Assembly: GCA_024195585.1 (NCBI GenBank)
Contig: SWBL01000150.1
Span: 1-64,000, forward strand
DNA: 64,000 nucleotides
Reading direction: 5' to 3'
Origin: Aureobasidium sp. EXF-3400
Lineage: Eukaryota; Ascomycota; Dothideomycetes; Dothideales; Saccotheciaceae
The position numbers were made by a program, and so were the translations under genes. Of this stretch, positions 30,228-39,275 are shown piece by piece. The first letter of the stretch is position 1. Every line of letters begins with the position of its first letter. Below the pieces are notes generated by a model. It saw nothing but the letters and a program-made list of their open reading frames with translations. It did no database searches and was not told the origin of the DNA.

Positions 30228-30792
30228 ATGCCACTGCAGCTTCTTGCTCTGTATTGCCAGAGCACGTGTCAGCTCGTGTCAAAGTCATCTGCGCGGCGCA
30301 TCATGTCCATGGTTCGAATCATCGCAAGACCTTCCAGCGCACCACCACAGACGCATGCGCTTCACCCTGCTGTCCAGAGCATCTGCGCGCACGTGCTATG
30401 GCTTGTGGCTCAAGGTAAGAGTTCTTTGTCATCTTCACCGCGCACCTTAACTGACTTGAGTCAACGGCTTCAGCCACTCAAGAGTCTGACAGACTGTGTG
30501 CCTCTGCGCTGGTCTTCACAAGATCTTCCGGTTTGATATGGCTTGTCTCTGCCTTTTTCATCCAAGTGCATCAAGCCTTTTGGACTCTCCGAGTCTGCTG
30601 TTCAGGTATGCGTCTTTGCTTGATGAGATTCTCTACCTCAGCTGACTTGACATAGCATCATCAACAGTCTGCATTGTGCATCAAGTCATTGCATGTCTGA
30701 TGCACATGAGGCATGGCTTTCCACCTTCAGCTCTCACCAGATCTTTCGGAGCTTTGGAAGCACTTGCGACTTGCGCTTCGCTCCTGCCATGA
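30228..30792 (+). CDS. Orphan three-exon reading frame
   Basis: Exons 30228-30414, 30474-30605 and 30668-30792 stay open and in phase across two introns of 59 and 62 nt, each with a GTAAGA or GTATGC donor, a CTGACTTGA branch-like sequence and a CAG acceptor; the product would be 147 residues. Exons resemble one another weakly (CACAAGATCTTCCGG-like, ATCGCAAGACCTTCC-like and CACCAGATCTTTCGG-like segments), suggesting duplicated exon-intron units. The protein is Ser-, Cys- and Leu-rich (MPLQLLALYCQSTCQLVSKS at the start) with no family I know. It could be a young or decaying gene. A further donor (GTACGTC at 30857), branch and acceptor follow, leading to a 76-residue frame at 30908-31138 that does not join in phase. 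Confidence 0.35.
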
Positions 30793-31355
30793 TCTGCCAT
30801 CTCCCTTTGCAAGATCATCTTACTCTTGACACCAACTCATGTTCAGAGCAATATTGGTACGTCTTTGTGACATGTCTTCGCCGAGCCTTTACTGACTTGA
30901 TGCCAGAATGAACGGTGGTAGTCCGTCCAAGGCACGTGACATCTCAGCTGCCGGCATCCAGCATGACACGTGCTCTGGCATTCCAATGCTCCATGGCACC
31001 TGCTTGCCGGCTCGCTCGCTGTCTCGATTTGGACTCGAGAAGTCGCTCTCTTGGCAACTCAGTCCAGCATGCACTCAACGCAAAGCCTTTGACTTTGGCA
31101 AGTGCCATGCCTTGCACTGCAGAGTTGTCTTCTCTTGAGCCTCAGCCTTTTGTCAAAGCTTCGCCTCGACCATGCTCTTCGGATGCAAGAAGCACATCAT
31201 CTCAAGCGACTTGTGTTTCGACCTTTCAACCACCCATACTTCAAGATGCTCAACTGTCTTGCAGTATGTAGCAGCCTTCTTCCTCTTCGTCTTGGTATGT
31301 CTCCTGTCGTTCATACAGTAGAGGATCTGTACTAATGGAAAGTAGTCCTGAGATC

Positions 31356-31930
31356 TTGGTTGCCGCGGCGCCAGCTCGGCAAGGTCTTTGTCTCCTCGAA
31401 GCCTGCCTCGGGTCCATCCGACGTCGCTCCTCGGGTTGAGGCCTCGCGACCTCCTGGCTGCATCCCGGATCGACGTCGCCAACACTCTGCGCTCGTGCCT
31501 CTGCGCAAACCTCTGGGAACATTACTGTCGCCGTGCGTCCTGAGCTCGTCGTCCTCGTCCTCAACACCCGAGTTCGTTCGACGTCGCTCCTCGGGTCGAA
31601 GCCTCGCAACTCCTTGCCGTTATCCCGGATCGACGTCGTCGACACCCTGTCCCTCGTGCCTCTACGCAAACATCTGGCAATACCACTGTCGCGGTACCTC
31701 CGAAGCTCGTCGCCCTCGACATCTGGGTTTGTCCGACGTCGATTCTCGGGTCAAAGACTCTCTCGCGCGCGCCGTTCACCGAGTTGACTCAACCACCACT
31801 CTGGCCTCGTGCTTTGTGCCAGACTCAACAAACACTTTCCAACACTGCTGTCGCTTTGTACAGAGCTCCTTCTCCTCAACAACCGGGCTCATCCGACGTC
31901 ATTTCTCGGGTCAACGACACCTGCAAAGTC
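31356..31930. repeat. Tandem array, ~158-bp unit, four copies
   Basis: The word (C)CGACGTCG.TTCTCGGGT recurs with ACGTC at 31421, 31581, 31736 and 31896, i.e. spacings of 160, 155 and 160. Units share ATCCCGGATCGACGTCG, CTCGTGCCTCT.CGCAAAC and GAGCTCGTCGTCCTCG segments. Because the unit is not a multiple of three, any translated repeat changes frame from copy to copy, so it is better read as a non-coding minisatellite than as a protein repeat. Confidence 0.75.
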
Positions 31931-32340
31931 CGAAGCCACCAGGGGTTAGAAGTCACTATTCAACCACATCTTCTTGTGAAGCTCTGGTCCTGGGTCCAGG
32001 CAATCGAAGAGGTGGCTGGCCCAGGACCGGAGACCAGAGCCTCAGCCAACACTGCCTACCACAAACTCAAGGCCAAGATGAGGCGGGTCCTAGGTTCAGG
32101 CAATCGAATATGTAGCTTGGCCTGGGACGGTGCACGTTGTCAACACTACAGCCACCTGGCTCCAGGCAATCGAATAGGTAGCTTGGGCTGGGTCGGCCGA
32201 CTTCGTGCGCCGAGGCGGGTGTGCTTGTCAACCGGTGTCATCAACCTCGACAAGCCACCTTGGCACTCCTCGGCCAACTTGGTCAGGAGTGTCTTGCCTT
32301 CCGTCGGCGGCAGGGCTGCAGTCGTGGCCTCGGGTAACGG

Positions 32341-33756
32341 AAGGTCGAAGGCCTCGTCACTGCCCAGACTAGTAACGAGAAGCTTCTCGCCAGCATCAAG
32401 AAGTCTGTCGACGAAATCTCCACTGAGCAGCTCAAGATCCGCGAGGACATGGAGGAAATCGTCGCCAACCAGGAGGAAATCGCCGCCAACCACAACGTGT
32501 TCCGCGAGTCCTTCGATGCTGTCGTTGCCAACACCCACAGCCGTGGCCTCGGATGACGGCTGTCTTGATGTATCTGATGGGCTCGTCCTCGCGTCGAGGC
32601 CATGCTTCTGAGGAGTCCGAAGCTATCCCTATTGTCCCCTCGAACTCGCCTGTCTACAACGACGAGCAGGTCAACGGTGCTCTCGCTCGTCCTCACGTCG
32701 AGGCTATCAAGTACATCAAGACTGTTCAGGACAATGACTACGTCTACCGCCCTGAAGACCACGTCTTCAACCGTCACCGTGGCGAGACCCCCGTCTTGAC
32801 TCAAAACTTCGCTACTGCTGGCGCCCAACAGAAGCAGGTCTTTTCAGCCAAGGGCCCCGTCAACGTCGACACTCCCGCCAACAAGACCATCTCGACATTG
32901 AGCTCAGTGAGTGTACCAACGTCTACACTCACGATAATGGCACTACTCTTGGTGTTGATGGTGACGACGAGTACGAGAGACGTCGCGACATGATCGCCAT
33001 GAGATCTCCCAACTCCTTGATCAAGCTTTCCCGCTTCAGCTGTCCTTCGCTACCTCCCAAGTCCAAGGAGCGCACGTACAAGTCTCACCCGGTTGAGTCG
33101 TCTCAGGCTATGATCGATGCTTTGAACTCAGACCCCGAGGCTAAGATGCACCACAAGCTGGACCTTATGGGTGGAGCACAAATACAGATCTTATCCGGTC
33201 AAATTGTCTACCTTCGACGGGTACGCTGATGAGCAAATCGAAAGTCTCGTCACAGTTCAGAATAGTGACGAGGACATCTTCAGCACCCGGGTTACTGTCG
33301 ACCAGATCTCTGCTGGAAAGCGCAAGATCCGTGAGGACATGAACACCATTGTCGCCAACCACGATACTTTCTGTAATGCCTGCGTTGCAGACTCGCAATG
33401 AGAAGCTTCTCACCAGCACCCAGAAGCCCATCGACAAGATCTTCAGTGAACAGCTCAAGATCCGCGAGGACATGGACGAAATCGTCGCCAACCACAACGT
33501 GTTCCGCGAGTCCTTTGAGTCTGTGGTTGCTGACAAGCTGTACCTTGGCAGCAAAATCCGCGACTCCATCTCTGACTTGGCTGAGCACGGCTTTGACAAT
33601 GAGAAGCTTGAGCTTCTCGTTGACAAGGTCGTCGAGCGCCTTCTCCCTACCATCAGGGAAGCTGACGAGAAGGCCGATGCCAACTTCAAGCGCATCCTGG
33701 ACATTCTTGCACTTCTCGCCCTTTCCCAACGGACTTTTTGCTTCCAGCAACAATGA
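32341..33756 (+). pseudogene. Decayed coiled-coil gene with triplicated ~55-residue module
   Basis: At least three frames must be joined to follow this gene, so it is broken. Module 1 (32341-32556) reads NEKLLASIKKSVDEISTEQL then KIREDMEEIVAN. A non-modular part follows (EAIPIVPSNSPVYNDEQVNG, then FNRHRGETPVLTQNFATAG), shifts frame near 32900, and continues as DGDDEYERRRDMIAMRSPN. Module 2 lies at about 33225-33400 (ESLVTVQNSDEDIFS, then KIREDMNTIVANHDTF) and module 3 at 33400-33620 (NEKLLTSTQKPIDKIFSEQL, then KIREDMDEIVANHNVFRESF). A charged helical tail ends at a stop near 33756. The shared heptad-like pattern suggests coiled coils. No family is recognised. A stop codon directly precedes module 1, and no convincing start is present. 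Confidence 0.55.
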
Positions 33757-34096
33757 TTTCTTGGCTGCTAGTGGTGGTAACTTCCGCAACTCCAAGTTCA
33801 AGTACACTGAAAGTTGCGGCGTTGTTGGGCAGCGAGCGGGGAAGAGGTTGATGTCGGGTTTGACTTTTTCCCTTTGAGACCTTGCGACAACGACTCACGA
33901 CCTTCGACGACCATGATGCAAAACAACTACCAATCTTCTATGGTCTCGGTGAACATCAAGCACAAGACGGACATCTACTCTCCATCGATGTACGGTCTTG
34001 CCAGATCCCTCAAAGAAGATCAGATCAACACGGATCCCAGGTCCAGGCAATCGAATAGGTGGCTGGCCTGGGATGGTGCACATATCCGCAATCCCG

Positions 34097-34807
34097 CCCC
34101 TCAAACCCAAAGTGCGCAAGGCTCGAATGCAACACGGCATGCCAGTCCCTCCACTGTTGGGTTTGAGGGGAAAAGGGACACACACAGAAGCCTCCTGGCT
34201 CCGGGCAATCGAATAGGTGGCTTGGGTCGGGAGGGCTGGGTATGTGCACCGAGGTAGCACCACCGCCGCAATCAGGTGTGTGTGTGCTTGCCTTCCGTCA
34301 AGGCAGAGGAAGACGATGATGTTCAGTCTGGCGTCAGGCCTACACAAGTCCTACTGCAAAAACTGCAGCAGCAGCAGCAGCAGCAGACCGCATCGCAACA
34401 GCCTTGCCCCTCGCCAGCTACTCTGTACGCCTGGCAGGTAACAGAGTAGGTGAGGGGTTAAGGCTGGCGGTCTGCTCTGTGTTGTTCCAAGTCGGGGCGG
34501 CGACAAACGTCCAGCTTCATGTTTCCCCAACATCGTCGCCGCCTCGACTTGGGACACTATGGGTCTCCGCATCGGTAGCACCGAGTGTATGGTGGGTCCT
34601 AGGTCCAGGCAATTGAAGAGGTGGTCTGGCCTGGGACACCGCCATACGAAAGGAGAAGGGAGTACCCAGTGTGCTCCTTGCGATAACAAACCCACCCACT
34701 ACCTTGACCCATGCGGACACACTGTCTGCTACGAACATTATCTTCATCACCCCGAAGACCTCCTTGTCCGTTGCGCAAGGGGTCCGGAGGTAGTGTTCGT
34801 AGCAGAC
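34097..34807. repeat. Cluster of four strong hairpins
   Basis: Four separate inverted repeats in 0.7 kb. CCCCTCAAACCCAA (34097-34110) pairs perfectly with 34157-34170. GCAGACCGC (34383) pairs with GCGGTCTGC (34467-34475), with CTACTCTGT/ACAGAGTAG inside. An 18-base arm CCAAGTCGGGGCGGCGAC (34487-34504) pairs with 34535-34552 with only one G-T wobble. GTCTGCTACGAACA (34724-34737) pairs perfectly with 34794-34807. The first and last each lie between two copies of the 42-nt element. Loops range from about 30 to 56 nt. A short CAG repeat sits at 34366-34386. Confidence 0.75.
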
Positions 34808-34947
34808 TGTATGGTGGATCCTGGGTCCAGGCAATTGAAGAGGTGGCTGGCCTTGGATACGACCATACCAACGAAGAAGTAAGAGAATGCAACACAACTT
34901 CAAGATCTGCAGCTTGCAACTCCAAAAACTTCAGCACATCGCTGGAC

Positions 34948-35313
34948 ATGGAGGTTCACACTCCTTCGCAAATGAGTTTCCCTCGCAGCCCTGGAGTCCA
35001 CAATCTCGCCGCCTACGATCCTAAGCAAGACCCTCGAAGCGTCCAAGAAGTTACAGTCAAGTCTTTTGCTGGCGAGAGCTCCAAATCTGGCATCACGCAC
35101 CCAAAACCCGCCAGACCACTCATTCGCCGCTACTCGGAACTCCTGGACCCCACCCAACTTGACAGCCAGCGAGTCAAGAGGTCTAGCGACAACATGCTTA
35201 CTGGCAGCACCTACAACCTCAATCAAGGGAGATTGTCCGTCGAATATGCGCAGGAGGCGAGAAAAGATCTGTCAGCAGCTGATGCAGAAGAAAAAGGAGC
35301 AGGAGATGGTTGA
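34948..35313 (+). CDS. Small orphan reading frame
   Basis: Frame of 121 residues from an ATG at 34948. Composition is protein-like: MEVHTPSQMSFPRSPGVHNL, then KSGITHPKPARPLIRRYSEL, then a charged end (EYAQEARKDLSAADAEEKGA). It lies directly after the last copy of the 42-nt element. No family, signal peptide or membrane segment is seen. Given the decay all around, it may be a fragment of a larger lost gene; the reading frame also extends upstream without a start. Confidence 0.3.
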   Translation: MEVHTPSQMSFPRSPGVHNLAAYDPKQDPRSVQEVTVKSFAGESSKSGITHPKPARPLIRRYSELLDPTQLDSQRVKRSSDNMLTGSTYNLNQGRLSVEYAQEARKDLSAADAEEKGAGDG

Positions 35314-35360
35314 AGGTGATGGAGGAAAGAAAGGAGCCAGCAAAGATCTCTGAAGAAAGT

Positions 35361-36880
35361 GCATCCGCGCAATGCGGCGCAGCGCTTGCCTTGGATGTTT
35401 TGGCGTCTGGAGACGACTTCTATTTCCTCCCCTTGCAAGCCAGAAAGAATAGGGGTGTCAGGTTCTCAGCGGAAATGGCAGTTTTGGGGATAAGTTTGCG
35501 CCTTTCGCTGCGTATGGGAACAAGAACATGTAGCAATCGAAACACAGTCAACGTATCTTGATGCCCATGACCGCTATTGATGGTGATTTCGTAATGGGGC
35601 AAGAAAGCTCTCAACAGAATTTTTTTGAGGATATGCATCCGCGAAATGCGGCGCAGCGAATGCCTTGAATGCTTTTGGTGTTTGGAGAAAAAGCATGTTT
35701 GTCTCCTTGATATGCACAACAAGCCTTTCTGTTTCAAAGCAAAACGAGAAATCCCGAACATCCTCTTCTTGCAAGCAAGTCAACAAAGACAGGGATAGCA
35801 AGTTCTCAGCGGATAGAGCAGATATTCGAATATGTTTGCGCCTTTCGCTGCGTGTGGGACCGGAGTATGTAGGAATTGAAGAACAACTGATCACCCTTCT
35901 TGTTCATGGCCCTTGTTGATGGTGATTTTGTACTTCAGTGGTTATCTCTGAGCTCTCGAAACTATTACGCCGTTCGCTGCGTGCAATGTAGAGTGTGCAG
36001 AGATTGAGGAGATGTATCATGTGGTTCTGCTGCCTGTATCCTTTTGCAAGATGTTCATAATGTTTCAGCGGTCATACAGAGGCTTTGTAAACGTTGCCGA
36101 TGTTCGCTGCGTGTGAAAACTGAGTATAGAGGAATCGCATAATAACTGATACCCCTTCTTGTTCAAGGCCCTTGTTGGAGACGATTTGACCTTCCAGCAG
36201 ACATCTTAGAGCTCTCAAAACGTTTGTGACTTTGGCTACGCGTAAGGATAGAGTCTGTAGCAATCAGCGCACAATTGCTCATCTTTGTGGCTTACAGCCC
36301 TTGCTGACAGTAATACGAGCTCTCAGCGGATACTTCAGAGCTCTGGAGATACTTGCGACACTCGCTAGGTGTGATGATAGGGTATGAAGCAACTGAAATA
36401 CGGAGTGGTTTCTCTTGTTCATGGCTCTATGTGACTGTGATCTCAGCCCTCAATGGACAGCTCAGAGTTTCGAAAAGGTTTGCGCCTTTTGATGCGTTGT
36501 ATGTAGAGCATGCAGGAGATAGGAGATATACTACAAAGAGCCACTAGTTTGCCTTTGGTCCATGATGTATAGAGAACCATCAAAGACTTTGCAAATTTTG
36601 ATGACGTTTGCTGCGCTGTAGGAAAAGAGTACAAGAGATGGAGAGAGCTTGATGGTCACCCATCATGCAGTATGCTCAGTCAAAACGATTGAAAATCCTT
36701 TCGATAGATCAAGGTCTTCCAATCATTGGCCATGTCCAGCACGAAGCAGGAAAAGCGTTACAGAATTGAAAACATGTCCAACAAATATCGTTCTTGATAC
36801 TTCTTTTCAAAGACGTTAGGTGTCCAAGAAGATAAATTCAAGTATCAGAAGCATCTGCAGACATATGCTGCGCTGCAAAA
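35361..36880. repeat. Degenerate tandem array, ~125-131-bp unit
   Basis: A core close to TTTGCGCCTTTCGCTGCGT recurs near 35495, 35835, 35965, 36095, 36222, 36352, 36479 and 36595, and again near 36860. Between 35835 and 36600 the spacing is 125-131 bp and copies also share CTCAGCGG, TCAGAGCTCT and CTTGTTCATGGCCCTTG words. The left end has a longer period: GCATCCGCG.AATGCGGCGCAGCG at 35361 and 35635. Stops occur in all frames, so the array is non-coding. Confidence 0.65.
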
Positions 36881-37042
36881 AAAGTGGAAAGAGGCTGGGA
36901 AGTATTGATGTTGTCCGTCCTTTGGAGCTTTCTATGAGATAAAGCTAAGATTTCAGGCAAAACTGCACACGCTAAAGGCCGTGCGCGTGGTTTCACAGCT
37001 TATAAAACCTCAGGCAATGCTCTTGTCTTGACCAGCTCCAAC

Positions 37043-37355
37043 ATGGTCGGTGTCAACTTCCAGATTGCTCTGACCGGTCTGCCATCTGAGGGAGGTCCAT
37101 TCCTGTACCATATCCACGACTAACTCGTCGCTGCTGATGGTAATTGAAATTGTCACCGGCGCGTACGTCGAGAACCAGGTCGATGATCTCTCTAGTCAGT
37201 ACGGCGATCGCACGGGTGGGAGCTTTTGTTGCTCCTTCCTGCTTTCAATCTGTGGAATATGCGACACACGGGAGAGAAAACAGGCCTTTCGGAAACCTGG
37301 ACGGTCGACAACCTCTTGTTCGATGCTGTTCACGTCCTCGTTTGTATCAAAGGCC
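37043..37355 (+). pseudogene. Fragment of a Cu/Zn superoxide dismutase-like (Sod5-type) gene
   Basis: From 37043 the frame reads MVGVNFQIALTGLPSEGGPF then LYHIHD and a stop. This matches the start of the fungal cell-surface Cu/Zn superoxide dismutase-like domain, in which the His-x-His of HIHD binds copper. Downstream, LVAADGN is followed by another stop, and a shifted frame gives VDDLSSQYGDRTGG, which resembles the family's VGDLSGKYGDITGG. The middle part is missing and several stops and shifts break the frame, so this is a dead copy. Upstream ATAAAA and an ATG context survive. Related intact proteins are secreted and GPI-anchored. Confidence 0.6.
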
Positions 37356-37976
37356 GGTAGCTAGCTAGCAGTACATGGTTCCTGGTTTCCATGGAGGTAT
37401 TGGGACTTCAGAACCTATTCTTTGCATCGACACAACATTCTTGGCGTGGCCGAGTGGTTTTGGAGGACAGGACGCTACTGTGTCAGTCATGGACGCCGTT
37501 GCCGTGCTCGGGTGCCTCTGCTGTAGTGCTTGAGGTGTACGACAATATGAAGACGTTGGAAGAGGCTTTCGCTGCCTTCTTCTTCCGTTGCTTCTCTTGC
37601 TTGTTCTAGTTGCTTGCTCGAGATTCATTGTGAATGGTGGTTTTGATGTCAATTATATAGAGCCGATTGCGAGTGACCAAGAAAATTGGGAATCATGATG
37701 TATCCGTGGAGGACAAGATGCATAGCTATAAAAATGCACAATACTTTCAGGAAACAGGATAGTATCCGATGAAGTATGATACACCCTAAGCTCTCATTGG
37801 ACGTATCTATGGTCGGAAGATCTTTGTGCCTTTCTATAGCGGGCACGTAGGTTTGTATCTTCATGAGTGAAGCGTAGGAGTTACAAACTTTAGCACTCGA
37901 GGATGATGTACTCGTGCAGTAAATCCGTACTCTAGCTGCGTCGTTGTAAACGGCGGATACATCGAGAAAAGCTACT

Positions 37977-38145
37977 TCGACATCGACCCGGTTATCGAAC
38001 ATACACGCAGCGGCATACAGGTGACGGCGGTGCTGCACTTTTTACCACAGTCGGTGCACTCTAAGGGCTTGTCGTGAGTGTGGAGAGAGCGGTAGTGGTG
38101 CTTGAGGTGCTCTTTGAAAGAAAAGTTTGGGTTGACAGGGTGATG
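37977..38145 (-). pseudogene. C2H2 zinc-finger fragment of Msn2/4 type
   Basis: On the minus strand one frame reads [20 protein letters not shown] then [12 protein letters not shown]. This matches the junction of the two C2H2 fingers in fungal Msn2/Msn4/Seb1 stress regulators (EHLKRHxRSLHTxEKP followed by CxxCGKKFSRSDNL). The first finger has lost its cysteines and the second loses its pattern right after CGKKC, ending at a stop. It is therefore a fragment, not a working factor. It lies 0.6 kb from the dismutase fragment. Confidence 0.6.
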
Positions 38146-38989
38146 AGGTTTTATACTCGTAGCTGAAGCTTGTCTTGATAAAACACAGTGTTATAGCAAA
38201 CTGTGTAAACAGCCAAAAATTCATGAGCGCACAAGACAACCAGATATCGGTGTCTGGCATGTACATGTGAGGCTTGGAAAGAGTTCCCAGACGAGCTCAA
38301 TTTCTCGCGTGTTGTGAGGCAGCAATCACCAGATAAGCTTGTCTAGAGACAGTATTGTTAGCTTTGAGAGGCTAGCGTTCACAGGTTGAGAAGGGCAACG
38401 ATGCAAAAAGTACTTTTTTGCAGTACAAGGCATCAGGCTACCATTGCACGTGACTTTTGACGCTTCAGAGTCGGCGGACAAGGGTAGGACGACCTGAGTC
38501 CTTTGGCTCGGAAAAGACCACCATATTTTACAGCAAGAGAAGATCGATGTCGATCTGTTGATGCGGGAGAGTAAAGCTTTTGAATATCCCTCAAAAGCAG
38601 AAACAGCGATGTTGTTGAGTGACTCCGGGCAAAGCTGCTCTTGCTCGGGACCAAAGCTTTATGGCGTTGACGCCTGCCTCTTTTACAGAGTAAGCACATC
38701 ATATATGGCAAGAGGAGGCACGGGAAGCCATTGCGACTTCCCCTGCATTGCTGGATTTAGCTCGAGAACGCCCTTCATGGGTTTTACTCGCTTGCCAGAA
38801 CGAAGAAGACTTTTTGACGCCTACAGAGAGTCTTGCTCAGATCTTGAAGCTGACAGCGGCAGTGTAGAGCGAGGGGCGGTCTGTGGGTGTTGACTTGAGC
38901 TGTCCAAATTCTCAAGCGCTTTGCTCCATCACAACTCAACTCAACACACCGAGTTTTGCAACCATCAACGACAGCATCATCTCAACACA

Positions 38990-39204
38990 ATGAAGACAAC
39001 CAAGTAAGTGTTGCTCTCCTCTGAACTGACATGCCCTTCCTGAAGAGGATCTGATGACTCAACAGAACCATGACTTTACGCCATCTTCTGCTCTGGGTCC
39101 TCGTGGCGCCAGCGTTCCTGGCCGCATTCATCCTGTCTGCTCTTATTTCTTTCTTTGCTGCGCGCATGAGAAGAACCAGACACCGCGCCGTGCGCCGGCG
39201 ATGA
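38990..39204 (+). CDS. Candidate 50-residue membrane peptide, two exons
   Basis: ATG at 38990 follows a CA-rich leader (CATCATCTCAACACA) typical of filamentous-fungal starts. Exon 1 is 14 nt. A 62-nt intron (39004-39065) has a GTAAGT donor, a CTGAC branch-like site and a CAACAG acceptor. Exon 2 runs to a stop at 39202. The spliced peptide starts MKTTKTMTLRHLLLWVLVAP, continues with AFLAAFILSALISFFAA and ends with an Arg-rich tail (RMRRTRHRAVRRR). It therefore has a single hydrophobic helix with a strongly basic end, suggesting a membrane-anchored or membrane-active peptide. The 280-bp array follows at once. It could instead be the first exons of a longer transcript. Confidence 0.35.
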
Positions 39205-39275
39205 GTCTCGCTGGTGTTGGTGATGGCAGATCTTCGCCAATGCCACCACCTTCCATCAGCGCACCCATCACACAG

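Larger units (their letters stand above)
31986..34858 (+). repeat. Seven-copy structured element with covarying stems
   Basis: Seven copies of a ~42-nt element lie at 31986-32028, 32087-32128, 32154-32193, 34034-34074, 34191-34235, 34596-34637 and 34818-34858, all on the same strand. The core is TCCAGGCAATYGAAKAGGTG followed by GCTGG, with small changes. Each core is bracketed by a short stem whose sequence differs while pairing is kept: GGTCCTGGG with CCCAGGACC, GTCCTAGG with CCTGGGAC, ATCCCAGG with CCTGGGAT, ACCTGGC with GCTGGGT. The ATCCTGGG/CCTTGGAT copy has one mismatch, and the 34191 copy keeps only CCTCC/GGAGG. The first copy has an extra outer pair GCTCTGGTC/GACCAGAGC (31981-32040). 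The last six occur as three pairs that enclose unrelated sequence, two of which contain hairpins. Not a tRNA or a known element that I recognise. Confidence 0.7.

Noticed and set aside
31360..32115. 251-residue repeat protein
   Set aside because: The underlying 155-160-bp repeat is not a multiple of three, so the apparent repeats fall in different frames; no start context or domain.
37443..37515. tRNA-Ser suggested by GTGGCCGAGTGGTTTTGGAG
   Set aside because: The 5' half resembles a serine or leucine tRNA A box, but the anticodon loop lacks T33 and no T arm follows. At best a tRNA fragment.
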